The translations under genes and the position numbers were made by a program. From Glomus cerebriforme (Eukaryota; Glomeromycota; Glomeromycetes; Glomerales; Glomeraceae), in NCBI GenBank assembly GCA_003550305.1, contig QKYT01000067.1:257727-305950 (forward strand): a stretch of DNA of 48,224 nucleotides, given 5' to 3'. The notes under the pieces were generated by a model. That model searched no databases, was not told where the DNA came from, and worked only from the letters and a program-made list of their open reading frames with translations. Positions 1-10,505 of the stretch are shown here, one piece after another (within the stretch, counting starts at the first letter, position 1; every line of letters begins with the position of its first letter).

Positions 1-480
1 TACTAGAAGAATACTACAAAAAGAGAAAAAATGTAAGTCAATACTCAATAATAAAAAAAATAAAACAAAAAAATAAATTAACTCACTCGTTCCTATATTC
101 TTAAAAGTCACCCACCAAAATTCAAAAATTGCTATCCTGGAAGAAGTCTATAAAAAGAAGAAAAAACATAAGTTTAATAGTAAAAAAAAAAAATAAAAGA
201 ATAAATTAATCTAACTCATTCTTATATTCCTAGAAGCCACTCATCAAATGACCAAAATTCAAAATTGCTATTTTGGAAAAAGGCAAGAATCATAAAAAGT
301 CTACAAGAAGAAAAAAAAACATAAGTTTAATAGTAAAAAAAAAATAAAAGAATAAATTAATAAAAAACAAACTAACTCATTTTTATATTTTTAGAATCCA
401 CCCATCAAATGACCAAAATTCAAAATTGCCATTTTGGAAAAAGGCAAAAACTGCAAGAAGCCTACAAGAAAAAAAAATTA
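1..480. repeat. Degenerate tandem repeat, unit about 135-160 bp
   Basis: Three imperfect copies are visible, each with a core reading 'caaaattcaaaa(t)tgc' near 115, 250 and 410, followed by A-rich stretches and 'aactcattcttatatt'-like blocks. Copies differ by indels in the poly-A parts. No reading frame is maintained. The array may continue left of the window, since the first copy is already under way at base 1. Confidence 0.7.
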
Positions 481-483
481 TTT

Positions 484-604
484 ATTTTTGACTCGAATTT
501 TTAGGATTTAAGATTCAAATATCATGTGAGATTCAAACATCTAATTGAAATTCAAATGTCATGTGAGATTCAAATAATATTCGAATCCATATCTTAAATC
601 TTTT
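484..604. repeat. Short direct and inverted repeats around 'gattcaaa'
   Basis: The block repeats 'gtgagattcaaa' and 'catgtgagattcaaa' several times. It is bracketed by 'gatttaagat' and its complement 'atcttaaatc', so it can fold. It lies next to the broken MULE end and may mark the junction of an old rearrangement. Function unknown. Confidence 0.45.
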
Positions 605-1240
605 CAAATGTTTGAATCTCAATTTGAATATCAAACGGAAACTTTACCTTCCTCAAAGTCAAATACCAGACATTTTTCTTCACTAGACACACTTTCAGAT
701 TTATATTCATCTTGTAGTTCGTTAACGTCATCTATCTCTTCATCTGCTAAGGAGTACACTTCAAAAAGGTGGTGCTTATTATACATATTATTCATTGATT
801 ATTGGTATTACTCTGTGTTCTATGATAAAAGAAAACAAAAAAAACTCAGTGAAGTGATTAGAAGGAAATTTATTTTTTCTTACCAATTTTGGCATTCAGT
901 ATGCTATATAACACATAATATATTATATGAAAAATTCAAAATTATAATGCATTTTTGTGTTATTGTGTAATGTGCCTTTTAATTCATGTGACTTCGCGAC
1001 TCTGAAATGATGAAAAAATTGAAAAAATTAAAGACCTAGTATAGGAATCGAACCTGCGTTTCTAAGATAAAAAAAATTATTTAGCATTCTAATCACTGAA
1101 CTAATTGAACAAATTTAATGATTATTAACAAATAATAGATATATTTATATATTATAAATTATGTGATATATTCAAAAAAAAATTCAGGCAATAATCACCT
1201 AGATGATAATCGTCTAGACGATGTTTAGCAATTTCCTTTT
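605..1240 (-). mobile_element. Stranded 5' end of a MULE (reverse orientation)
   Basis: This stretch is the reverse complement of the left end of the MULE at 6852-7440. It includes the outer tip (here ending 'gatgtttagcaatttcc'), the 15-bp iterons, the tRNA-like B box (1044-1054 on the minus strand, 'ggttcgattcc'), the noncoding leader and the first codons of the transposase. It stops near 605, so the rest of the element is missing. An apparent plus-strand reading frame at 608-970 is only the antisense of this transposase start. This copy keeps a better B box and a less deleted leader than the larger element, so it helps reconstruct the family by alignment. Confidence 0.75.
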
Positions 1241-1975
1241 TTAATTACTAAAAAAGATTTAACATAATTAATGTAATGTATAACTTTTAAAATTAACTTA
1301 TCAAACCAAATATTTTAATAGAATTTTATGTAAAATAAAGTAATATTAATCAAAATATTATAGTTTAAAATTAGCTATATATTGCTTAATACATTTCAAT
1401 AATTAGAAAATCAAAGTTTAAAAATAAATAATTTATTAGAAATTTCTTATTAAGAAGAACATTTTGAAGCAATATTAATGAAAATATGGCAGTTTGAATA
1501 TTTTTTAACAAGATCGATTCTTGTGTAATGTAACATTTTTTAAAGATATTTTGTTAATTAGTAATTGAAATTTAATGATTTTCAATTTGCTGAATTGTCA
1601 TATTAAAACAAATACTTTTGCAATAAATTTGTGAAAAATAGAATAATTAATTTATTATAAATTACTTATAAATTACCAATTTTTATCTTTTAATAGTTTT
1701 TTTTAATATTGAAAATAAATATTAATATTATGAAAAATAATATTATTTATATATAACAAAATTGTACTTAATTTATGCATAATGACTTAATGTAATATAT
1801 TCAATAATAATATTTCTATATATTATAATTAAAAAAAGGAGAAATTGCTAATTTAAAAAACTATAAACCTATACAAATTATCATTATTTTCTATCACTAC
1901 TGTATTAAGGATATTTAAAATGAAATTGGCATCTAAATAAATAAATATATTAAATTATTTCATCTTATTTAGTTA
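1241..1975. other. AT-rich noncoding stretch
   Basis: Very AT-rich sequence with many stops in all frames. I see no gene, RNA gene or clear repeat in it. Confidence 0.6.
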
Positions 1976-1979
1976 AATT

Positions 1980-2260
1980 TTAATAATTATTATATAACAA
2001 AATTTAAAGTTACTTACTGTGCTAATACATATGCAACTACTATGCTATCACTTATAATTGCAATAACTTTAATTGACTATTTATCTAGATTGTTTAATAA
2101 TTCTTTAATATGTAGAATAATATCAATTGCATGTTCTCTTTGACTACTTATATCTATAGCTTTTCAAACTAAAGTTTCACCAGAAGGGAGTATAATCATA
2201 ATTCTAAACAACTCTTGATTTACAATATTTTTCCAGTCATTAAACTAAAGAGTAATACCA
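1980..2260 (-). pseudogene. hAT transposase fossil (DUF659-like)
   Basis: Read on the minus strand, the segment near 2240-2100 gives a coherent peptide with 'ILPSGETLV', a stop, then 'KAIDISSQ' and 'HAIDIILHIKELL'. After another stop comes 'VIAIISDSIVVAYVLA'. This order (L-P-S-G-E, then A-I-D-I-S, then a V-S-D-like motif) is what DUF659 domains of fungal hAT/ZBED transposases look like. Several in-frame stops and no flanking full-length frame show it is dead. Terminal repeats were not found. Family assignment is by motif recognition only. Confidence 0.5.
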
Positions 2261-2269
2261 ACTTGCTTA

Positions 2270-2520
2270 TATACTTGCATTAGTCAAAATAATCCATTTC
2301 AGCTAAATTTTGACTAGCTAATTTTAGGCTGAATTATGCTCTAATGCTAGTTGAAATCTATGTTACTCTTCAGGTACCATTTAAATGTAGATTTTAATTA
2401 AACTTATGTTAAATTTTATAATAACCAATCAGTTAATATTCAAGCAAATATCCAACACTCTTTGGTACCACTCAGATGTGAATTTCAAATAAACTTCTGT
2501 AATATTATTGTTAACATTCA
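2270..2520. repeat. Imperfect direct repeat with 'ggtacca' cores
   Basis: Two related blocks of about 80 bp start at 'ggtaccatttaaatgtag' (near 2374) and 'ggtaccactcagatgtgaa' (near 2464), each followed by a similar 'aaataaacttctgt'-type tail. The upstream segment 'ggctgaattatgctctaatg' (2328-2347) resembles 'gcctgaattatgccatagta' near 23832, so part of this belongs to a dispersed repeat. Confidence 0.4.
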
Positions 2521-2744
2521 TTATATTAAATTTTGTAATTTTTAAACTAATATTCAGTAATCAATACATCAATACAAATATAACAATAGTAATTATTTAA
2601 TTTACAATACAAATACAATATAAATAAAAATTTTAAATAAAATCTGGTGCAGTATATCATTTAATAAAATGATTCAGATATTTTACAATTTAATTAAAAT
2701 TTTTAAAAAATAAATAAAATAAAGTTAAAAATATCATCATAAAT

Positions 2745-3110
2745 TATGCTGAAACTTGTAATAAATATTCTGAATCTTTTGTTCTAGTTTTTAAAAATTC
2801 ATTATATTTATAATAATCATCAAAGTGTTCATTAAAGCGTTCTTCATCATTTTCTTTTATATAAGAAGAAATAATAAAAAGAACTGGTATTTGTTATTAC
2901 TTTTTGATATATTTACCTTCAATATTAGTATCAAATTCTTGGTCTTTTTGTTAAAAATAAGACCATTCAGGTACATTTAGCAGATGGAGAAAATCATAAT
3001 ATTGAATTTCATCATTATAATTTCAGTTTTTTATTAATTGAGCTAATTGTAATATTAGAATATATGAATTGAATATTTTTAAAGAAGATTCTTTAACTGA
3101 ACCAAATAAT
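2745..3110 (-). pseudogene. Unidentified minus-strand coding remnant
   Basis: The minus strand reads as protein-like sequence with few stops. It is acidic and aromatic-rich towards the end ('ENDEERFNEHFDDYYKYNEF', then 'LLQVSA' and a stop), and also contains 'FLHLLNVPEWSYF'. The composition is protein-like rather than random for such AT-rich DNA. I do not recognise the family. It may belong with the remnants at 3960-4800 as one decayed gene split by the fold-back element. Confidence 0.35.
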
Positions 3111-3414
3111 AACAATATAAATATCAAATATACAAATAAAAAAAAATAAAGATAAATAAATATTAGATATAGAACCTCGTCTGATCTCTATGAGAGATCA
3201 TATATATTTATTATATAGCTTTGAGACTCTTCATTTGTCTTGCTCATTTCTGAAGAGTGGGTTTTTTTATTTGCCAATGATTCAATAAACTCTTTCTTAT
3301 CATACTTTATGATTTTATTATTATGATTCAAGTAAAGAGCCCTTGCTCCTTTTATTTAACATATCTTTTTCTAATTATTTATTATTTCAAATATGAAAGT
3401 TATTATTATATAGA

Positions 3415-3905
3415 TGGATACTAAAATTATCCAGATACTTGTGATTATCTCACCATCCAGTGATTCAAATTTTATGAATAAAGACTTATTAGATTTGTTT
3501 TATTAATACGAATCAAATGGCGGTTAGCTCATCACTTTAGCATCGATAGATTATGAAATAATTGTTAAAATGTCCAAATATGTTTTTTAAATATATCTTC
3601 ACATTTATTGATCCTGAAGATATGATATAGTCACCATTTGATTTATCTAAATAATATGGATCCAATAAGTCTTTATTCGTCAAATTTAAATTACTGGATG
3701 GCAAAATAATGTTATAAACGTGTTCTAGTCAAAATTTTTAATTTAAGAAAAATTGGATGTTCTGGCAATTATCTCATGATTTATTGATACTAGAGATATG
3801 AGTTAACTACTATTCAACTTGTCATGATGAGATGCATCCAATGAACCTTTATTTGCCAAATTTGGATCACTAGATGATGAGATAATCATGTATCCGCATA
3901 ATTTT
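3415..3905. mobile_element. Fold-back element with long imperfect inverted arms
   Basis: The left arm (about 3415-3590) pairs with the right arm (about 3740-3905). For example 'caccatccagtgattcaaat' on the left matches the complement of 'ttggatcactagatgatgag' on the right. The right side holds a second, shifted partial copy (about 3600-3720), so B and C arms are direct repeats of one another and both are complementary to the left arm. No coding content. A core 'ttatctyaccatccagtgat' resembles the arms of the palindrome at 23206-23724, which suggests a shared family. Target duplication not resolved. Confidence 0.6.
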
Positions 3906-3959
3906 GGTATTTATCTGTATATAATAAACATAAATTTTAAGCAATAAATTATACTTTAC

Positions 3960-4800
3960 TTAATAATTATCTGTGTCAATTCACCCTTTTATTTTGTAAT
4001 TATTTCTACTTTTTCTTGATCTATGTAGTATTGGAGCCAATTGCTTATTTGATTATAAGAAGTATAATAATTTAGTTTTAAAGTCTTAATCAATTTTAGA
4101 ATGAGTTTTCTTTAAATTTTGATATTTAATTGGCTATTGAACGTTTCATTATAATTCATATTGAGATTGGGAGAAATAGTTTTCAAAATTATCTTCATTT
4201 CAGCCTAAATTATTTGCAAATAAAGAAATAAATAAAATTTGATAAGTATCAGTACAAATCATAAAATTGTCTAAAAAAATTAGATAAACTCTAACACTCT
4301 TTTCATTGTCATATGAACTGGTTAAACTTTCATCCATACTATTTTCCTCTGAACTGCTTTTATATCTAATAGAATATTTTTTCTTTAATTTAGAGTATTT
4401 TTTTTCTGAACTATTTTTTTATCTTTTTTCCTTTGATTTCTTTTTTTTCCCTTTTGCTTATTTGATTAAGGTCTACTTAAATGTAGAAAATAACATTAGA
4501 AAGTAAATAATTAAATAAAATTATATAACTAAAATCAATAGTCACTATCATATTTTAAACTAATATGGGTTGAATTTGGGTTGAATTTTGAACATTTGTT
4601 GAATCTTGAGTTTCACAATTTTCAGTAAGTAAATATTTAGTTGAAAGGCAAATTTTTTTGATTGTTACTGGTGCATTTCCTAAAAAAATGACATATGTTG
4701 CACAGTTATTCAATAAATCTTTGGAAATTTGAAGGTAAAAGCAATTTTTCTTTGATTTTTGACCTGTATCTTCATCAGTTTATTTTTTGCAATCCATATT
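3960..4800 (-). pseudogene. Unidentified minus-strand coding remnants (Ser/Lys-rich)
   Basis: On the minus strand, 4545-4798 opens with a Met and reads 'CFYLQISKDLLNNCATYV', then 'APVTIKKICLSTKYLL' and a Gln/Thr/Asn tail. After a break, 4140-4500 gives a Lys/Ser/Glu-rich stretch ('KKYSIRYKSSSEENSMDESL') followed by hydrophobic sequence. Further stop-ridden protein-like sequence runs to about 3960. Stops interrupt it repeatedly. The family is not recognised; a transposon-encoded protein is likely given the surroundings. Confidence 0.35.
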
Positions 4801-4999
4801 TATATATCAATTTATAATGAATTTTAGACTTTCAAGAAAGAAGTGAAAAAAATAAGCTGAAATGCTACTTTTTTTATAAAATTAATTAAACTCTCAGTAA
4901 ACTTTCTTGACATTAATCATTAAGCTTTCATTATACTTTTACTGCTTTATTTTTAATTATTGCAGTTTTTGAATTGGTGTGATTAGTTGATTTATCAAT

Positions 5000-5590
5000 C
5001 AATTAAAATTAATATTGTATACCGAAAATACTAAAAATAACTGAAAATATTAAAAAAATACCATTTATTTATACTACCAAAAGTCTAAAACACAAAAAAG
5101 AATTCCGTATCATAATTTTTATTTTAAAAAAAAATAAAATCTCCCTTTAAAGAATAAGAGGCTAATATAAAGAAGAACTAATAAAGAAGTGCTATTTTTT
5201 TCAAGCCTTCTGCCTAAGAACCAAAGATCTAAATAAAAAAAAATAGTTAAAAACAAAAAAAAGGGAAACAACTAGTAAAATAAATAAAAAAATATTACCT
5301 GTTACTATGGTAAAAATCAGTATAAACTTTAGGAATTGTTTAGGAATCATTTAGGAATTAGAATCGGTATTGGAATTGGTTTATAAGCTGTAGTAAAAGC
5401 AAAGGCAAACAATAAAAAAAAAATTAATAATGTTGTGCAATAGTGACTTAGCATTACATAGATCAAATAATATTTATATTTTTATAGTAAAACATGATTT
5501 TATTTTTGTAGTCTTAAAATCAATTTTTTATTTATAGAAAATTAATTACTGATTACACTAATTCAAAAACTGCAATAAATCAATTTAAAT
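5000..5590. other. AT-rich noncoding stretch
   Basis: A-rich and T-rich sequence without a supported reading frame. A short 'tttaggaatt' motif is repeated near 5326-5355. I see nothing else. Confidence 0.5.
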
Positions 5591-6851
5591 CAATCAAATT
5601 AATTAAATAGAATAAGTTTCATTACATTTTTACTGCTTAAATTAATTATTAAAATAAGGTTTATTATATTTTTTACTGCTTTATTTTTAATTAAATTAAT
5701 TAAATTAATTAAATAGAACAAGTTTTATTATATTTTTACTGCTTTATTTTTAATTAAATNAATTTAAANCAATCAAATTAATTAAATAAAATAAGTTTCA
5801 TTATATTTTTATTGCTTTATTTTTAATTAAATTAATTAAATCAATTAATAGAATAAGTTTCATTATATTTTTTAATACTTTAGTTTTAATTAAATCAATT
5901 AATCAATTAAATTAATTAAATCGAACAAATTTTGTTACATTTTAACTACTTTATTTTTAATTAAATTAATTTAAATCAACTAAATTAATTAAATAGAACA
6001 AGTTTTATTATATGGATAAATCTATTTATAACATCATGTTATGTGTCTTATTTGTAACAACCTCAATTTTATCCAATTAAAATTTAAGATCAGGTATAAC
6101 ATAAATAGTTTAGCGAATCAAAATAAAAGATCAGTTGTATAACTAAAACAAGAATTTTTTTAAAAAATTTCAAAAAACTGCTTATAACTTAAAATTTTAT
6201 CTATGAAACTGTCTTTATTACATTAAGTAAAAGTTTTCCAAATTAAATTTTACATGTAAAAATCTTATTTATAAAATATTTAAAATAATTTATTATTAAA
6301 AAAAATAAAAAAAAGTTGTTACAAATAAGACATATAACAGGATGTTACAAATACATTTTTTCTTATTATATTTTTACTGCTTTATTTTTAATTAAATTAA
6401 TTTAAATCAATTAAATTAATTAAATAGAACAAGTTTCATTATATTTTTTACTGCTTTATTTTTAATTAAATTAATTTAAATCAATCAAATTAATTAAATA
6501 GAACAAGTTTCATTACATTTTTTACTACTTTATTTTTAATTAAATCAATTAAATCGATTAAATTAATTAAATAGAACAAGTTTTATTACACTTTTACTGC
6601 TTTATTTTTAATTAAATCAATTTAAATCAGTTAAATTAATTAAATAGAATAAGTTTTGTTACATTTTTACTGCTTTATTTTTAATTAAATCAATTAAATA
6701 AATCAATTAATAGAACAAGTTTTATTATACTTTTACTGCTTGATTTTTAATTAAATTAATTAGATCAATTAAATTAATTAAATAGAATAAGTTTTGTTAC
6801 ATTTTTACTGCTTTATTTTTAGTTAAATTAATTAATCAATTAAATTAATTA
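5590..6851. repeat. AT-rich satellite array, unit about 73 bp (first two blocks)
   Basis: Tandem units follow the pattern 'actgctttatttttaatt', then 'aaattaattwaatca', then 'gaacaagtttcattatatttt'. Around a dozen copies occur here and two more continue after the MULE (10386-10505). Units vary in length because the 'aattaattaaatca' part expands and contracts. The array is interrupted at 6014-6362 and again at 6852-10385 by insertions with 9 bp duplications of satellite sequence. A lone similar unit lies near 4930-4965. Single Ns at 5760 and 5769 fall in the array. Confidence 0.85.
6014..6362. mobile_element. MULE-type MITE (349 bp) in the satellite
   Basis: The insert has inverted termini of about 48 bp; the best-matching part is 'gtcttatttgtaacaac' on the left against its complement 'gttgttacaaataagac' on the right. 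It is flanked on both sides by 'ttattatat' (6005-6013 and 6363-6371), a 9 bp duplication of satellite sequence. Removing the insert and one copy restores a normal satellite unit. Nine-base duplications and long inverted ends fit the Mutator superfamily. It has no coding capacity. Confidence 0.75.
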
Positions 6852-6865
6852 GGGAATTGCTAAAC

Positions 6866-6920
6866 ATCACCTAGATGATTGTCACCTAGGTAATCATCAC
6901 CTGGACGATTATCACCTGAA
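6866..6920 (+). repeat. 15-bp iterons in the MULE tip (left end)
   Basis: The hexamer 'tcacct' recurs at 6867, 6882, 6897 and 6912, exactly 15 bp apart, within units such as 'gatgattgtcacctag'. The right end (about 10302-10370) shows five such units on the minus strand, and the stranded end at about 1185-1225 shows three. The regular spacing next to the element tip is what one expects of transposase-binding sites, but that role is inferred. Confidence 0.6.
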
Positions 6921-6990
6921 TTTTTTTTCAAATATATCACATGATTTATAATATATAAATATATCTATTATTCGTTAACAATCATTAAAT

Positions 6991-7066
6991 TTAGTTTAGT
7001 GGTTAGAATGCTAGATAATTTTTTTTTATCTTAGAAATGCAGGTTCAATTCCTGCACTGGGCCTTT
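6991..7066 (+). other. tRNA-like segment in the MULE left TIR
   Basis: An A-box-like 'tagtttagtgg' (6992-7002) and a B-box-like 'ggttcaattcc' (7042-7052) are spaced as in a tRNA gene. Between them lies a hairpin resembling an anticodon arm but with a T-run loop. The B box sits in a perfect T-arm ('gcagg' and 'cctgc'). The 5' and 3' ends do not form an acceptor stem, so this is tRNA-derived or tRNA-mimicking, not a working tRNA. Minus-strand copies sit in the right TIR (B box at 10164-10174, mutated) and in the fragment near 1044-1110 (B box perfect). Confidence 0.6.
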
Positions 7067-7320
7067 AATTTTTTCAATTTTTTCATCATTTCAGAGTTAT
7101 ACGTAATAATACAAAAACGCATTATGATTTCAAATTTTTCATATAATATATCACGTATTATACAGCATACTGAATGCTAAAATCAATAAGAAAAAACAAA
7201 TTTCCTTCTAATCACTTCACTGAGTTTTTTTTATTTTCTTTTATTACAGAATACAGAGTAAAACCAATAATCAATGAATAATGTGCATAATAAGTGCATC
7301 TTTTTGAGATGTACTTCTCA

Positions 7321-9960
7321 GCAGATAAAAAGATAGATGACATTAATGAGCTACAAGATGAATATGAATCTGAAAGTATGTCTAGCAAAGAAAAATGTTC
7401 AGTATATGACCTTGAAGACGGAGATGTGTTTGAGGACTGGAACTCTGCTGAAAAATGAGTTGAAAGCTGTGCAAAAAATACTGGCTTTGAAGTGAAGAAG
7501 ACTCAGCTTAAGAAAAACAAAGAAGGCAAGATTGTACGTCGTACCATTAGTTGCAAGTTTTCAGGAGTATATCATGCACAAAAGAGAGCTAATACAGAAG
7601 ATATTCGTGAGCGTAAAAGTATAAAATCGAATTGTCTCTGGAATATTAACCTTCAGCTTACTGGTGGTCTCGTATATATTACCTCGCTATGCAACGAATA
7701 TAACCATTTTTTCGCTAAAAAGGAAAATTTAGTATCAAATCGTCAACTTCAGTTGGACCAGAAATTCTTGAAAAGATCTAATTTCTTGTAAATGTTGACT
7801 GTGAAACAGGTCCAATTATCCATGCACTCTAAAAATATTTTTCTAAAACAGTAATACACCCAAAGAACATTTATAATACAATTTATCACTTTCAAAATGG
7901 TCAGAAAAAATTGAAAACAGATGCTACCAAAATATTTAAAAGGCTAATGAAATTACAACGTGAGAAACATGGGTGGTTTGTCAAAATGAGGTTGAAAAGT
8001 GAAGACAGCTATCTTATAAGTTTTTTTGGATGAAACCATCATAGATAGAACTGTGATGAAAGTTTCACGATGTTGCAATTAATGATAACACATCACAAAT
8101 GAACAAATATTACATATATCTATCTCTTACAATAATAGTGGATAATCATGCACGTTTACATATGGTCGCAACTGCCATTATATCAGACAAAACCAAAGAA
8201 AGCTATCAGTGGATTCTGAAATGTTTGCTGTCTGTCACAGACAATCTTGCGCCAAATGTTTTATTCACTGATGCAGACCCCATGATAATTTTAGCTATTC
8301 ACAAAATGCTACCATCAACTAAACATAATTACTGTATCTGGCATCTACGCAAAAACTTTGACAAAAATCTGAGGGGTCAGTTTCATTAAAATTACAATAA
8401 TTTTATAAAAGTATGGAATGAATGCCAGAATTCCTTCTCAGAGAGTGAATTTCAAAAACTATGGTATGAATTTCTTGCTGGCTATCCAGCAGCAAGAAAA
8501 TACCTAAAGCGTGCACTTGGGTAAGTTGTAACTAGTTGGATATTATGCCATACTAATCAATTATTTAATGCAGAAATTCAGTCTACTCAACACATTGAGA
8601 GTTACAATTCGCTAGTCAAATGATCAGTCAAAAGTTCAGCAACATTGTTTGAATTGGATACACATATTCAGTCACTTCTTGACAAAGAAAAACAATTTGA
8701 ATGGCATGAACAATCAGGTTAAAATCCTACAGTGGGTTTGCCGAATGTTATAGGGAAATACTTCAAAAGAATTGATACCATTATCAAAAAATTTCTTACT
8801 CCTCATGTTTTAAAGATACAGCATAGTCAAATGAATGAAAGTTTACTTTATCGTGCAAATAAAGTAAAGAATTGGAAGGATTTGCTCAAAAATGAGGTAT
8901 AAGTCACACCATTAATATTTATTTGCAAATCACACATCATCTTTATTCAATAAATTTTATCTAGATTTCTATTGGTGAAGAACAAGATGAAGGTGGTGAA
9001 GATGGTGAAGGACTACAATCCGATAATGAAAAGCAATTTGAAGATGAACAATCTGGTGATGAAGAACAAAACTGATGAAGAGCAAAATGATGATGAATAA
9101 GACGATGGTGAAAAACAAGATGATAATGAAGAATGAGATGATGATAAAGAACAAGATGATGATGAAGAACAATCTGAAAAGTTAAATTTTCCTGAAGACG
9201 ATTATGAATTATTAATATCCAACTTACATGCTCTAATTACATACCTTAATAATACTGGCATTCATGAGGTTTGATGTGTAATAACAATTGAGTAAAATAA
9301 AGAGCATTTTGTGATGATATGTAATAATGCTAACCACTTGTGTACTTGCATGTAGCTCATAATGAGAATTAGTTTGCCATTATTTTTTTTCAGTAATACT
9401 TAATTCAAATAAAGTTATGTTTCATATTAGATTCATCTTAGATCGATGGTACAATGAAAGGTTTTCTGATTTTCAAAAAGAACCTGCAATCATAATTTGC
9501 AATGGAAAGAACAAACCCATATATGAACATCAAATTAGGTCAGATTTTAGCCTATTACATGAAATTCATCATACACAAGCATTTTTAGAAACTGTCAAGC
9601 AAAATTTATCCAATCAAGCCAAATATAATTAAGGTTTCAGTTATACAAAGAAAGTAATTGGACTAGCTCTCAAAATAGGTTGTGAAGATAAATTAAATAA
9701 AATGTTGCAAGGATAAATAAGAAAGAAGGAACGTTCTAGGATTGGTAAAAAGAATTTGCCAGAAATCAATAACCCTTATGAAACGTGTATGAAAGGTACT
9801 CCAAGAAAGCACATGAAGAATGCATTGGAAAAAAATTGAAATTCAAAATCAAGTAGAATTGCTAGTACACATTGATCGAAGTATATATGCAGTTACTGTA
9901 AAGGCAGTGGACATAATGCGCGTAAGTGTGAACATAAAAAGAATCCAAAAAAATCTTAAA
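7321..9960 (+). pseudogene. MULE transposase pseudogene (FAR1-type)
   Basis: The conceptual protein order is: an acidic leader; a FAR1-like zinc-binding DNA domain ('NTGFEVKKTQLKKNKEG' region, 7430-7790); a MULE DDE transposase core (8060-8640); a long acidic Asp/Glu/Gln stretch (8980-9190); and a C-terminal CCHC zinc knuckle ('YCKGSGHNARKCEH', about 9890-9940). In the core the three acidic residues look preserved: Asp in 'INDNTSQ', Asp in 'FTDADP', Glu in 'HIESYN'; 'CIWHLRKNF' is the usual conserved block. In-frame stops (about 7456, 8387, 8524, 8624, 8720) and frame changes in the tail show it is inactive. It lies within the TIRs in forward orientation. Confidence 0.8.
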
Positions 9961-10385
9961 AATAATTAGTTTAGAATAGAATTGTGATTATTCCAATCTG
10001 AAATGAATATTAATGCTTGTTTTAATAAAGAATTTTGAAAATTATTTGCATTTATTAAATGAACGCGTGCTGTGCGCTATTTGAGAATATTTGCTTTTTA
10101 ATTCACGTGACTTTGTGACTCTAAAACAATGAAAAAATTGAAAAAATTAAAAGCTCAGTACAGGAATCAAACCTGCGTTTCTAAGATAAAAAAAATTATT
10201 TGGTGTTCTAACCAATGAAATAACTGAGTAAATTTAATAATTGTTAATGAATAATAGATATATTTATATATTATAAATCATGTGATATATTCAAAAAAAA
10301 ATCCAGATGATGATTACTTAGATGACAATCATCCAGGCAATGATCACCTAGGTAACAATCACTCAGGCGATGTTTAGCAATTCCC

Positions 10386-10505
10386 AATTAATTAAATAAA
10401 ACAAGTTTCATTACATTTTTACTGCTTTATTTTTAATTAAATTAATTAAATCAATTAATAGAATAAGTTTCATTCCATTTTTTAATGTTTTATTTTTAAT
10501 TAAAT
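10386..10505. repeat. Satellite array, last block
   Basis: The 73-bp units resume directly after the MULE, with 'actgctttatttttaatt' at about 10421 and a diverged copy near 10480. The array ends where the gypsy fossil begins, so the retroelement's 5' part was probably lost at this boundary. Confidence 0.8.

Larger units (their letters stand above)
6852..10385 (+). mobile_element. Mutator-like element (MULE), 3.5 kb, decayed
   Basis: The element starts 'gggaattgctaaacatc' and ends 'gatgtttagcaattccc'. Its inverted repeats extend about 250 bp (left about 6852-7099, right about 10128-10385). It is flanked by perfect 9 bp copies of 'aattaatta' (6843-6851, 10386-10394) inside satellite DNA; the host sequence is low-complexity, so the duplication alone is weak evidence but the ends agree exactly. 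The interior carries a transposase pseudogene. The outer TIRs hold 15-bp iterons and then a tRNA-like segment. The left TIR has lost sequence after 7095 that the fragment at 605-1240 and the right TIR still have. Confidence 0.85.

Noticed and set aside
608..970. Open frame of 120 codons on the plus strand
   Set aside because: It is antisense to the beginning of the MULE transposase; the same DNA in the opposite sense matches 7099-7440.
6991..7066. A functional tRNA gene
   Set aside because: The T arm and internal boxes are present, but there is no acceptor stem and the anticodon loop is a long T run.
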